Made by a program: the position numbers and the translations under genes. From DATMER01 sp040349255 (GTDB taxonomy: Bacteria; Acidobacteriota; Thermoanaerobaculia; Multivoradales; UBA5704): a stretch of DNA of 64,000 nucleotides. Location of the stretch: assembly GCA_040349255.1 (NCBI GenBank), contig JBEQUE010000080.1, forward strand, positions 8,797 through 72,796, read 5' to 3'. Positions within the stretch are counted from its first letter, which is position 1. Each line of letters begins with the position of its first letter. Below are positions 49,866 to 57,840 of this stretch, piece after piece. Below the pieces are notes generated by a model. That model was given only the letters and a program-made list of their open reading frames with translations. It did not search any database and had not been told where the DNA came from.

Positions 49866-51022
49866 CGACGCACTCTCGCCATCCAGTCCCCCCACCAGAT
49901 TCCGAGCCGGGAGGAGAGCACGGCGAGCGCGAAGGCCGTGGCGAACGTGGCGGGCTTCACCGGGTCCGCTTCCAGATTCCAGAACTGGTAGCGCCACTCC
50001 GCGAGCCGCGAGCCGTAGCTCCAGTGCCGGTCGCCGGCGAAGAACGCGTTGCGCGACGCCGGCGACAGCAGGAACTCGGCGAACAGCCACTGAGCCACGA
50101 AGAAGAGCGCCACGAACGCCGCCCCCAGCAGCAACGCCGACTTCCAGCCGTTCTTCCGCCTGCGCATCAGCAGGTCGATCCCCAGCGCCGGCACGACCAG
50201 CAGGAGAGGGAAGGCCGGCGGCGCCATGTGGTCGAGCGGGTTGTTGATCGGCCCGAGCAGCGGCCGGGCCGGGAAGAGCGGCAGGATCCAGACCATGGCC
50301 GCCACGACCAGCATGTAGGAGGCCGCGGTCAGGGTGGCGGGCCAGCGCAGGCGCGAGCTCCGCGCCACCGCCGCCAGCAGGGCGGGATAGACCGCGCAGG
50401 AGACCTTGTAGAAGATCGCCGCGTGCTGCTCGTTCGGATGGCCGTACTCGGAGAGCAGGATGGTGAGCATCAGCAGAACAATCCCGGCGGCGTACACGAA
50501 GGCCAGTCCCAGGGAGGTCTCCTGGTCTTCAGAAGCCCGGTTCCGGGGCGCGAGGACCAGCAGCATCGTGCCCACCTGGATGGCGATCATGCCGGCCGCG
50601 AGCACCGTGTGCGGCGGCGAGAGGATCTTGACGTCCAGGCCGTAGACGTTGTGCCACCAGTCGTCGAACGGGGCCGAGGTCAGCATGGCCAGCGCGCCCC
50701 AGATCGCCACCCAGGCGCCGTAGGGCGCCCGGAACCCCCAGAAGCGGACCGCGGCCGCGCGCTCCTCCGGCGTGCCGGCGAAGGTGGTGCGCAGAGCCAG
50801 CCAGCCGCCGCAGATCCCGGCCAGCACGCCGCCGAGATAGATCGCCATGTGGGCCGGGGTCCAGAACGTGTCCCGGCCGATCGTCATGTGCCAGGAGATG
50901 TCCCAGAGCAGGCCGACCGCGATGCTGGTCGAGCCCACCAGCATGGCCGGGATGGTCCAGGTCAGGCCGGCGGACCGGACGAGGGTCTCCGGAGGGTGAA
51001 CGGCCGGCGCGATGGATTCCAT
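49862..51022 (-). CDS. Polytopic membrane protein of unknown function
   Basis: 386 residues; ATG at 51022 is chosen because a promoter -10 box ends nine bases before it; an ATG at 51067 would add 15. About ten transmembrane helices. Conserved-looking His/Trp/Asp residues lie at helix ends: LLWDISWHMTIGRDTFWTPAH, TSAPFDDWWHNVYGLDVKI, SPPHTVLAAG and NNPLDHMAPP. These His/Asp clusters could hold metal or haem. No family recognised. First of three coupled minus-strand genes, so it probably forms a membrane complex with the HLHP protein and the Cys-rich protein. Confidence 0.75.
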   Translation of the reverse strand: MESIAPAVHPPETLVRSAGLTWTIPAMLVGSTSIAVGLLWDISWHMTIGRDTFWTPAHMAIYLGGVLAGICGGWLALRTTFAGTPEERAAAVRFWGFRAPYGAWVAIWGALAMLTSAPFDDWWHNVYGLDVKILSPPHTVLAAGMIAIQVGTMLLVLAPRNRASEDQETSLGLAFVYAAGIVLLMLTILLSEYGHPNEQHAAIFYKVSCAVYPALLAAVARSSRLRWPATLTAASYMLVVAAMVWILPLFPARPLLGPINNPLDHMAPPAFPLLLVVPALGIDLLMRRRKNGWKSALLLGAAFVALFFVAQWLFAEFLLSPASRNAFFAGDRHWSYGSRLAEWRYQFWNLEADPVKPATFATAFALAVLSSRLGIWWGDWMARVRR

Positions 51023-51031
51023 GATCGGATG

Positions 51032-51040
51032 ACGATAGCA
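51032..51040 (-). promoter_or_regulatory. Extended -10 TGC-TATCGT of the membrane operon
   Basis: On the minus strand TGCTATCGT ends nine bases before the ATG at 51022; the transcript would have about three untranslated bases. Confidence 0.5.
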
Positions 51041-51147
51041 CGGCTCGCTTTTGGGGCTCTCCTGCACCTACTACTTTCGAGAACAAGCTGTAAGCCAGCC
51101 GTATCCCTCCTCGGGGCAGGGTCGCGTGGGCCCTGCCCCCCACTTTT

Positions 51148-51156
51148 TGCTAGCAT
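51148..51156 (+). promoter_or_regulatory. Extended -10 TGC-TAGCAT of the PrsW gene
   Basis: TGCTAGCAT is followed by a short leader containing CTCGGAG before the ATG at 51180. Here there is room for a ribosome binding site, unlike the leaderless cases. Confidence 0.5.
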
Positions 51157-51179
51157 CCCGACAGCTCGGAGCGAATGCC

Positions 51180-52421
51180 ATGAACGGGCAGTGGTTCTAT
51201 GTCCACAACGGCAGCACGGCGGGACCGGTCGGGGCGGACGTCCTGGCCCGCCTGGCCGCCGAGGGCGTCGTCCTGCCGATGACCTACGTCTGGCAGGAGG
51301 GGATGCCCTCCTGGGTGCTGGCGACCGATGTCCCCGGCCTCCTGCCGCCGCCGGGCGCGGTTCCTCTCCCGCCCATCCCCGCCGTCCCGCTCCCGCCGCC
51401 GGCCGTGTCGGGCCGCAGCATCCTGGGCCAGATCGGGGTCAGCATCAGCCACGCCACCGAGCTGCCGACGCTCTCGGGCGTGCCGATCCGGGAGGTCCTG
51501 CTCGGCGGCCTCCAGCCCGGGGTGACCACCCACCATATCGAGGACCTGTTCATCGTCGGCACCGAGACCACCACGCCCGACGTGGCCACCCTCCCTTCGG
51601 GCTGGCCCACGCCGCGGGTGTTCTGGCGCATCTTCGCCGTCTCGGTGGCGGCCTACCTGCTCCTGATGACGGGCCTGCGGCAGTTCGGGAACCTCAACTT
51701 CCTGCCGGGCATGATCGTCCTCGGCGCCTTCGTGGTCCCCCTCTCCGTGGTGGTGCTCTTCTTCGAGCTCAACGTGCCGCGCAACGTCTCGGTCTACCAG
51801 GTCGCGAAGATGATCCTTTTCGGCGGCGCGCTGAGCCTCTTCGTGACCATGATCGTGAGCGCCCTCGTCCCCGGCGACGGCTCGGGCTCGCTGATCCCCG
51901 CCATGCTGACCGGCGTGGTCGAGGAGCTCGGCAAGGCGCTCGTCCTCCTGCTCCTCGTGGCGTCGCCGCGCTACCGTTTCCAGCTCAACGGCCTGCTCTT
52001 CGGCGCCGCGGTCGGGGCCGGCTTCGCGGGCTTCGAGTCGGCCGGCTACGCCCTCCTGACGGCGATCGCCAGCAACAGCCCCGAAGCGGCTTCGGGCAGC
52101 ATTCTCATCCGCGGCCTGCTCGCGCCGGGCGGGCACGTCATCTGGACGGCCATGGTCGGCGCCGCGCTCTGGAAGGTCAAGGGAGGCCGGCCGTTCGAGA
52201 TCGGCATGCTTTTCCACCCCGTGGTCGTCCGCCGCTGGCTGACCGCCGTCGTCCTGCACGGGCTCTGGGACACCGACCTGCCCCTGATCCCGCCGCTGCT
52301 CAAGTGCGCCCTCCTGCTGATCGTCGGCTGGTACATCGTCTTCGCCATGCTCAAACAGGCCCTGGCCGAGGTCGAGACCGCCAAGACCGCCGCCGTCGAA
52401 GCGCTGACGCGCGCCGCCTGA
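51180..52421 (+). CDS. GYF_2 domain plus PrsW-type intramembrane protease
   Basis: 413 residues. Residues 1-50 are a GYF_2 domain (QWFYVHNGSTAGPVGADVL, YVWQEGMPSW), then a Pro-rich linker and a soluble stretch to about 140. Seven or eight transmembrane helices follow with PrsW motifs: the Glu pair VVEELGK (Glu248-Glu249), FAGFESAGYA and His residues in APGGHVIWTA and VLHGLWD. PrsW proteases cut membrane proteins such as anti-sigma factors; the CAAX-protease relatives share the EE motif. The N-terminal GYF_2 domain probably binds proline-rich partners. Confidence 0.87.
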   Translation: MNGQWFYVHNGSTAGPVGADVLARLAAEGVVLPMTYVWQEGMPSWVLATDVPGLLPPPGAVPLPPIPAVPLPPPAVSGRSILGQIGVSISHATELPTLSGVPIREVLLGGLQPGVTTHHIEDLFIVGTETTTPDVATLPSGWPTPRVFWRIFAVSVAAYLLLMTGLRQFGNLNFLPGMIVLGAFVVPLSVVVLFFELNVPRNVSVYQVAKMILFGGALSLFVTMIVSALVPGDGSGSLIPAMLTGVVEELGKALVLLLLVASPRYRFQLNGLLFGAAVGAGFAGFESAGYALLTAIASNSPEAASGSILIRGLLAPGGHVIWTAMVGAALWKVKGGRPFEIGMLFHPVVVRRWLTAVVLHGLWDTDLPLIPPLLKCALLLIVGWYIVFAMLKQALAEVETAKTAAVEALTRAA

Positions 52422-52422
52422 G

Positions 52423-54099
52423 TCAGAACAGCGGACCGTCCGCGCCGAGCATCGCCGAGCGGACGATGGGGATCGGGGGACCGCCGAACGAGAGGAAGCG
52501 GTCGTGGAACGCGCGCCAGGCGGCGCGCCCTCCCCGTGAGGCGGTCCAGTCCTCGCGCAGCCGGCGCACCATCAGCTTGCCCAGCGTGTAGTTGAGGAAC
52601 GCCGGGTCGAACGTGCCACGCGCCGCCTGCTGGCGGGCGTTCGCCGCGTCCTGGAAGCCCTTCTCCTGGAACATCCGCTCGGCCTCCTCGACCGTCAGGC
52701 TGCCGGCGTGGAGACCGATCGCCACCAGGTAGCGGACGTTGCGGAGCAGCGCGTTCTGGAGCTGGCCGATCCGGGTCGGCGGATCGCCGGCCCCGAAGCC
52801 GGCCTCCCAGATCAGCTCCTCCGCGTAGTGCGCCCAGCCCTCGGCGAAGCCGTAGCCCACGAAGAGCCGGCCGATCAGCGATTCGGCGCGGTTCGAGTGC
52901 AGGAACTGCAGGAAGTGCCCGGGCCACACCTCGTGCGCCGTGATGAAGAGCAGGTCCGCCTCGCCCGGCAGGTAGGCGGCGCGCTCCTCGGGCGACCACG
53001 AGACGTCCGGCGGCGAGATATAGTAGATGGCCGGCAGGTGCCGGTCGTAGGGTCCGGGGATGTCGATGTAGGCCGAGTTCCAGCGCTGGTAGGGCGGCGA
53101 CTCCTGCACCTGGGCCTCCTCGTCGCCCGGGATGCTCACCAGCCCGGTCTCCTCGACGAAGCGGCGCAGGCCGGAGAGCTGGCGGCGGGCCGCCTCCAAG
53201 GGACCTTCCGGCGGCTTCCCGGCCTGCACGCGGGCCAGGCACTCCTCGACCGGGACTCCCGGCGCCCACTCCCGGCAGGCCTCCTTGAGGGCGGCGAGGT
53301 TGCGCTCCAGCTCGCGCCGGCCCGCCGCCTCCAGGTCGTCCAGGGAGACGTCCACCCGCTCGGTCTCGCGGAGCATGCCGCGGAAGAGGTCCGCGCCCAT
53401 GGCGAAGCCGTCCACCGGCGCCGCGGCGATCCGGTCCTGGAACCAGGCGCCCAGCTCCCGCATGGCCGCGGCCGCGCTGGCGTTCGCCTTCCGGAACCCG
53501 GCCTGGAGGTCCGGATCGTCCACCGCCGCGAAGACCTGGGGTACGTCGCTTTCGTAGTAGCCGGCCAGGCCGCCGAACGACATCCTGCCCAGCTCGGCAT
53601 AGCTCCGGGGCAGGCGGAAGTCTTGTAGATTTTCCCGGATCTGGACGGCGGCCCGCGGCACTTCCCGGGCATAGGCCACGTAGGCCCGCAGGCGGTCCGC
53701 CAGGGGAGCGTACTCGCGGGTCAGGTAGAGCGCCGGGTCGAGCGTGCCGGCATAGTAGATCGGGTTGCGCCGGTGCCACTCGGCGTCCTCGATCCAGAAG
53801 AGGTCGTGGTCGATCTGGGCGATCAGCCCCTCGCGCTCGACCTGCCGGCGCTCGTCGAGGCAGCCGGGATCGAAAGCCAGGGCCCGCTCCCGCTCGCCGC
53901 GCAGCCAGGAGCACTTCCCGGACATCGCTTCGGCGCTCCAGTCCGGCAGCCGGCCGTCGTACTCGTGGCGGCCCGCTGAGGAGGCGAAGGTCGGGTTCTG
54001 CTCGCAATACTCTTCGAGGAACGACTCGGCGAACCGGTCCCACGCGGGAGCGACGGCCGACACATCCAGGCAGGGCAGTCCTTTCGCTTCCGCGTCCAT
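52423..54099 (-). CDS. DUF885-family metallopeptidase-like protein
   Basis: 558 residues with ATG at 54099. No signal peptide. All-helical in the C-terminal two thirds, with HEVWPGHFLQ (about 394-403; an HExxxGH zinc motif) and EGWAHYAEE (about 428-436) supplying a further Glu and His, the signature of DUF885 proteins related to M32/M3-like peptidases. It probably removes residues from short peptides in the cytoplasm. It ends one base after the convergent PrsW stop and is divergent from the DUF6526 gene. Confidence 0.9.
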   Translation of the reverse strand: MDAEAKGLPCLDVSAVAPAWDRFAESFLEEYCEQNPTFASSAGRHEYDGRLPDWSAEAMSGKCSWLRGERERALAFDPGCLDERRQVEREGLIAQIDHDLFWIEDAEWHRRNPIYYAGTLDPALYLTREYAPLADRLRAYVAYAREVPRAAVQIRENLQDFRLPRSYAELGRMSFGGLAGYYESDVPQVFAAVDDPDLQAGFRKANASAAAAMRELGAWFQDRIAAAPVDGFAMGADLFRGMLRETERVDVSLDDLEAAGRRELERNLAALKEACREWAPGVPVEECLARVQAGKPPEGPLEAARRQLSGLRRFVEETGLVSIPGDEEAQVQESPPYQRWNSAYIDIPGPYDRHLPAIYYISPPDVSWSPEERAAYLPGEADLLFITAHEVWPGHFLQFLHSNRAESLIGRLFVGYGFAEGWAHYAEELIWEAGFGAGDPPTRIGQLQNALLRNVRYLVAIGLHAGSLTVEEAERMFQEKGFQDAANARQQAARGTFDPAFLNYTLGKLMVRRLREDWTASRGGRAAWRAFHDRFLSFGGPPIPIVRSAMLGADGPLF

Positions 54100-54124
54100 G
54101 GTGGGGGAGTTTACCGGAACCCGG

Positions 54125-54133
54125 TGCTAGGAT
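54125..54133 (+). promoter_or_regulatory. Extended -10 TGC-TAGGAT of the DUF6526 gene
   Basis: TGCTAGGAT ends ten bases before the ATG at 54144, so the transcript is nearly leaderless. The whole divergent gap is only 44 bases. Confidence 0.5.
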
Positions 54134-54143
54134 TGCCGCCATC

Positions 54144-54590
54144 ATGGCGGAACAGAACTATCGCAACCATGTCAGGACCGTGCCGGGCTATCACTACGTG
54201 ACGTTCGGCATTCTGGCTGTCAACCTGCTCTGGTCGCTGTACCGGCTCTTTCGGCCGGCGGTGGAGGGGATGCCCCTGATCGACCGCCTGCTGGCGGTCC
54301 TGGTGGCCGGGGCGCTGGCCGGCATCGCGCTTTACGGCCGGCTCTTCGCGCTGGCGGTGCAGGACCGGGTCATCCGCAACGAGATGCACGCCCGCCTGGC
54401 CGCGGTGCTGCCGCCCGACCTGCGGGCGCGCATCGGAGAGCTGCGCCGGGGCCACCTGGTCGCTCTGCGCTTCGCGGGCGACGAGGAGCTGCCGGAGCTG
54501 ACCCGCCAGGTCCTGGAGGGCAGGCTGACGAAGGGGGATGACATCAAGAAGGCGGTTCGGAGCTGGCAGCCGGACCATCTGCGGGCGTAA
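54144..54590 (+). CDS. DUF6526 family membrane protein
   Basis: 148 residues. The opening AEQNYRNHVRTVPGYHYVTFG is typical of this family, followed by two transmembrane helices (about 18-36 and 48-68) and a conserved cytoplasmic part (LALAVQDRVIRNEMHARL, RIGELRRGHLVALRFAGDEELPELTRQ shortened by family variation). The function is unknown. It stands alone between a divergent DUF885 gene and the S1 protease gene. Confidence 0.85.
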   Translation: MAEQNYRNHVRTVPGYHYVTFGILAVNLLWSLYRLFRPAVEGMPLIDRLLAVLVAGALAGIALYGRLFALAVQDRVIRNEMHARLAAVLPPDLRARIGELRRGHLVALRFAGDEELPELTRQVLEGRLTKGDDIKKAVRSWQPDHLRA

Positions 54591-54611
54591 AAGCGGGTCT
54601 GCGTCCGTCAA

Positions 54612-54642
54612 TTCCGGCTGAGAGCTCAATGCCGAGCCGGAA
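54612..54642 (+). promoter_or_regulatory. Hairpin before the S1 protease start
   Basis: TTCCGGCT (54612-54619) and AGCCGGAA (54635-54642) form a perfect 8-base stem whose 3' arm runs into the ribosome site GGAAAGGA of the protease gene (ATG 54654). It could lower translation or mark the end of the upstream transcript. Confidence 0.45.
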
Positions 54643-54653
54643 AGGACAGAACC

Positions 54654-55754
54654 ATGGCAGATCTCGCTTCCCTTCTTCAGGTCAAGGAACAGTTGAGCCT
54701 CCGGTTTCTCCAGCCGGGGATCCAGGCGAACGTGGTGGCCAGAACACCGCGGCGCTCGATGGACGAGGCGGTTGCGCAGGCCCGCAACAACGTTCATGCG
54801 GTGGGCGTCGGCCCCAAGGTGGTGGACGGGCGCATGACGGACGAGATGTGCGTCCGCCTGTATGTCATCCAGAAGCTGCCGGCCGGAGCCCTCAATCCGA
54901 ACGACGTCCTGCCCGAGGAGGTCGACGGCGTCCCCATCGACGTGATCGAGTCCGCCCCCGCCTTCCTCCTGGAGACGATCAGCCGGGGGGAGGAGCAGGC
55001 CATCGCGAGCCTCGAGGCTTTCGGGGCGCCCGTGATGGCGGCGGCCACCTGTACGGCCGCGCGCCAGTCGCGCCAGCGGCCCGTGATCGCCGGCATCAGC
55101 ACCGGCCACTTCGCGATTACGGCCGGCACGCTCTCCTGCTTCTGCCACTCGACCCGTGCCGGCGAAGACCCGGAGGCGGTCCACGCCCTCAGCAACAACC
55201 ACGTCTACGCGAACGTCAACCAGGGCGTTCCGGGCGACGCGCTGCTCCAGCAGGGTCCGATCGACGGCGGGACGCCGGCCGAGCACTTCGCCGACCTGGA
55301 GCGGTTCGTTCCCATCGCCCTGGGAGGCGTCCAGGTGAATCGGGTGGACGCCGCGATCGGCCGGCTGCTCCCCGACGTCCCGTTCCGGGCCGAGATCTGC
55401 TCGATCGGCCCCCTTGCCGGCACGGTGGCGGCCACCGAGATGATGCGGGTCCGGAAGCACGGCCGGACGACCGGGCTGACCCATGGGGTCGTCACGGATA
55501 TTTCCTACAACGCCCTGGTCGGCATGGACCACTCGAATCCCTCGGTCGTGGGTCTGTTCCAGGACCAGATCCGGATCTCGGGCACTCCCGCCACTCCCGC
55601 CTTCGGCCTCGGCGGCGACAGCGGCTCGCTGGTGGTGACGGAGGAGGGCAACCAGGCCGTCGGCCTCTACTTCGCCGGGCCGCCGAGCGGGAACTACGGG
55701 GTCGCCAACAAGATCGGCAACGTTCTGACGGAGCTGGAGATCCATTTGATCTAG
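54654..55754 (+). CDS. Trypsin-like (S1) serine protease with N-terminal domain
   Basis: 366 residues; ATG behind AAAGGACA. No signal peptide. Residues 1-125 form a separate domain (VHAVGVGPKVVDGRMTDEM, then CVRLYVIQKLP) that recurs as an independent small protein downstream. The protease part has the chymotrypsin triad: His183 in LSNNHVYAN, Asp232 in NRVDAAIG and Ser323 in GGDSGSLVV. Cysteines near TLSCFCHSTR may be structural. The N-terminal domain may be a pro-region or partner-binding module. Substrates unknown. Confidence 0.9.
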   Translation: MADLASLLQVKEQLSLRFLQPGIQANVVARTPRRSMDEAVAQARNNVHAVGVGPKVVDGRMTDEMCVRLYVIQKLPAGALNPNDVLPEEVDGVPIDVIESAPAFLLETISRGEEQAIASLEAFGAPVMAAATCTAARQSRQRPVIAGISTGHFAITAGTLSCFCHSTRAGEDPEAVHALSNNHVYANVNQGVPGDALLQQGPIDGGTPAEHFADLERFVPIALGGVQVNRVDAAIGRLLPDVPFRAEICSIGPLAGTVAATEMMRVRKHGRTTGLTHGVVTDISYNALVGMDHSNPSVVGLFQDQIRISGTPATPAFGLGGDSGSLVVTEEGNQAVGLYFAGPPSGNYGVANKIGNVLTELEIHLI

Positions 55755-55763
55755 GGGCGAACG

Positions 55764-55982
55764 ATGGCGGACCCGCTCGAAGAGGCGAAAGAGCGTCTGG
55801 GCCGGCTCTATCTGGGGCGGAACGGCATCCACGCCGTCGGCCTGCGGCGGTCCGAGAACGCGGTCACCGTCTACCTGAATGCCGGCGGCCGGCCGCCGGC
55901 GGGCCTGGTGGCCGAGCTGGAGCGCGAGGTGGCGCCGCACCGGCTTCTGCTGATCGACGAGGAGAGCCCGAGCATCACCTGA
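55764..55982 (+). CDS. Small protein homologous to the N-terminal domain of the S1 protease
   Basis: 72 residues, ten bases after the protease stop, so very likely co-transcribed. Its core RNGIHAVGLRRSENAVTVYLN lines up with NNVHAVGVGPKVVDG...CVRLYVIQ of the protease: the same HAVG-then-strand pattern. It ends with a helix and RLLLIDEESPS. A free copy of a protease pro-domain may act as inhibitor, chaperone or immunity-like partner of the protease (inference). No signal peptide. Confidence 0.75.
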   Translation: MADPLEEAKERLGRLYLGRNGIHAVGLRRSENAVTVYLNAGGRPPAGLVAELEREVAPHRLLLIDEESPSIT

Positions 55983-55996
55983 TCGATCCCAAAACA

Positions 55997-56030
55997 AAAG
56001 GGCGGGAGGTTTCCGCCCGCCCTTTCTTCA
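55997..56030. terminator. Bidirectional Rho-independent terminator
   Basis: AAAGGGCGGG (55997-56006) pairs with CCCGCCCTTT (56016-56025). T-rich ends occur on both strands (TTTCTTC on plus; CTTTTGTTTT on minus), so it closes the protease operon and the convergent small lipoprotein gene. Confidence 0.85.
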
Positions 56031-56045
56031 CCGCAGAGCCCTCTC

Positions 56046-56324
56046 TTACGGCTGGGGCGGCGGATCGCTCTCGTTCTTGTCGTCGGCCTTCTCGTCGCCA
56101 GGCACGTGGACCTCGACCTTCGGAACCGTGACCTCGCGCTTCTCCGTCTTCACGTCGACGTCGGGGGCGTCGACGTCGTACTTGGGCATCTGGCCGCCCT
56201 CGGCCGACACGTCGACGTCGGGCATCTTGCCCTCCTGGGTCTGACGGACGCGGCAGGCGCCGGTCGCGAGGACCACGAGCAGGGCCATCAGCAGCACGAA
56301 CACCTTCCAGTTTGAACGGGCCAT
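56046..56324 (-). CDS. Small lipoprotein-like protein with VDV repeats
   Basis: 92 residues; ATG at 56324 with AAGGAGG eight bases upstream. An N-terminal hydrophobic segment (VFVLLMALLVVLATGAC) ends in Cys as in lipoproteins, although the residue three before it is Thr, so the lipobox is weak. The mature part repeats PDVDV, YDVDAPDVDV and VPKVEVHVPG, alternating small/hydrophobic and acidic residues, and ends in a charged Pro-rich tail. Not assigned to a family. Probably a periplasmic or outer-membrane attached structural protein. Confidence 0.7.
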   Translation of the reverse strand: MARSNWKVFVLLMALLVVLATGACRVRQTQEGKMPDVDVSAEGGQMPKYDVDAPDVDVKTEKREVTVPKVEVHVPGDEKADDKNESDPPPQP

Positions 56325-56409
56325 GGTTGTTTCCTCCTTGAAGGACTTCCTCTTTGGTCGTCTCGTAATCGTTCCAGTTTTCAGCCCCTGGGGGGCCACT
56401 CGGCTCCGA

Positions 56410-56415
56410 TATATT
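56410..56415 (+). promoter_or_regulatory. -10 box TATATT before the hydrolase gene
   Basis: TATATT lies 40 bases before the GTG at 56455 in a GC-rich context. The same AT patch may also serve the minus-strand lipoprotein gene. Confidence 0.35.
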
Positions 56416-56454
56416 GCAGGGGGCGTGCCAATCCGGGCTGGTAGAGTCGCGGCC

Positions 56455-57183
56455 GTGTGGCGGCGCGCTCTCTTCCCGGTCCTCCTGTTCCTGGCGGCCG
56501 GCTGCTTCCGGCCGCGGCCGGCCACGGTCCCGATGCGCACGGTCGAGGTCAAGCCCGGCGCGCCGGGCTCCCGGTCGCTGGTGGTGCTTCTGCCCGGCCG
56601 CTTCGACACGCCCGAGGACTTCGTCCGCTCCGGCTTTGGCGAGCTTGCGGAGCGGTATGGGGTCGGGGCCCGCATCGTGTCGGCCGACGCCCACCTCGGC
56701 TACTACCTGGAACGCACGATGGTGGACCGCCTCCGACAGGACGTCATTGCGCCGGCGAAGGCGCAGGGGGTGGAGAAGGTCTGGCTCGCCGGCGTCTCCC
56801 TCGGCGGCTCGGGGTCCATCCTCTACTCGATCGAGCATCCGGACGACGTGAGCGGGATCACGCTCATCGCCCCCTATCTCGGCGAGGACGACGTGCGCCG
56901 GGAGATCGAGTCCGCGGGCGGTCTCCGGGGTTGGACGCCGCCGCAGACCCTTGCCCCGACCGACTTCCAGCGCCGGACGTGGGCCTGGCTCAGGAACCCG
57001 GACGGCCGGATCCCGATCTATCTCGGCTGGGGCACCCGGGACCGGTTCGCGAAGATCGACGGCCTGCTCGGCGCCGTCCTGCCGCCGGAGCGGGTCTTCA
57101 CGGTTCCCGGCGGCCACGCCTGGAAGCCGTGGCGGGCTCTGTGGGAGAAATTTCTCGCGACCGGGGCTCTGCGGGACTTCTGA
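56455..57183 (+). CDS. Alpha/beta-hydrolase lipoprotein
   Basis: 242 residues from the GTG at 56455, chosen because it starts directly before a lipoprotein signal (ALFPVLLFLAAGC); a frame open from 56323 gives an unlikely longer N-terminus. Motifs: LVVLLPGRFDTPEDF, the nucleophile elbow GVSLGGSGS, a late Asp in YLGWGTRDRF and the His in VPGGHAWKPW. It is probably an esterase or acyltransferase-like enzyme of the cell envelope. Its end overlaps the convergent unknown gene by 86 bases. Confidence 0.85.
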   Translation: MWRRALFPVLLFLAAGCFRPRPATVPMRTVEVKPGAPGSRSLVVLLPGRFDTPEDFVRSGFGELAERYGVGARIVSADAHLGYYLERTMVDRLRQDVIAPAKAQGVEKVWLAGVSLGGSGSILYSIEHPDDVSGITLIAPYLGEDDVRREIESAGGLRGWTPPQTLAPTDFQRRTWAWLRNPDGRIPIYLGWGTRDRFAKIDGLLGAVLPPERVFTVPGGHAWKPWRALWEKFLATGALRDF

Positions 57184-57823
57184 TTCCAGGTCGGTGCCGG
57201 GGAACGTCGAGCGTCGAGTACTCCAGCTCCCGGTCCTCCCGCACCGCCTTGAGCAGCACGGACCCGCGGCTCATGTCCCCGATCCCCACGAAGCAGCTCG
57301 GGAACCGCAGCCGGTCGCCGAACACCGGCAGGAGGATGTCCACGTACTTGCCGGTGGCGATGCTGCCGAGGAGGACGACCCGGGCGTCGTCCGGCAGGCT
57401 CTCCCGGAGCACCAGCGCGTGCTCGCGCAGAGGACCGGCGTAGTCCGGGTTCCGGACGTCGATCGGCGAGCGCCGGAGCGCCTCCAGGCGGTCGAGCGTC
57501 AGCGGCCAGCCCTCGGGCACCAGGCCGAAGGCCGTCGTGATGACCAGGACGCCCGACCCCGGAAGCTGCGCGGGCGGCCGGGCGAAGTGCCGGGCGTAGG
57601 CGATCTTGCCGCGGAAGTAAAGCGAGCTGAGGAAGGCGAAGGCCTCCTCGACCGGCACCCCCTCGGGGCTGCGGTAGCGCAGGGCCGTGTCGAACCGGGC
57701 GTCCGGCGACGTGAGCTGGCGCGCGCGCGTGCCGGACAGGCTGGCGGGAGAGAGAAGAAAGATCTGCGAGGGAGAATCCGCGGCGTTCACGGTACCCACA
57801 ACAGGGGACCGGGCGTCGTGCAT
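57098..57823 (-). CDS. Conserved-looking protein of unknown function
   Basis: 241 residues; ATG at 57823, 17 bases after the GGDEF-EAL gene stop, so probably in its operon. Features: QIFLLSPASLSGTRARQL, RFRTALRYRSPEG-like VALRYRSPEGVPVEEAFAF pattern, YFRGKIAYARHFA, a Rossmann-like VLVITTAFGLVP, VVLLGSIATGKYVDILLPVFG and FPSCFVGIGDMSRGSVLL. The even spacing of glycines suggests an alpha/beta fold that might bind a nucleotide or sugar. I do not recognise a family. The last 30 residues are Arg/Pro-rich and overlap the convergent gene, so a shorter end cannot be excluded. Confidence 0.75.
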   Translation of the reverse strand: MHDARSPVVGTVNAADSPSQIFLLSPASLSGTRARQLTSPDARFDTALRYRSPEGVPVEEAFAFLSSLYFRGKIAYARHFARPPAQLPGSGVLVITTAFGLVPEGWPLTLDRLEALRRSPIDVRNPDYAGPLREHALVLRESLPDDARVVLLGSIATGKYVDILLPVFGDRLRFPSCFVGIGDMSRGSVLLKAVREDRELEYSTLDVPRHRPGIRSPAEPRSREISPTEPATASRRGRREP

Positions 57824-57840
57824 TCCTGACAATCGGCGAA

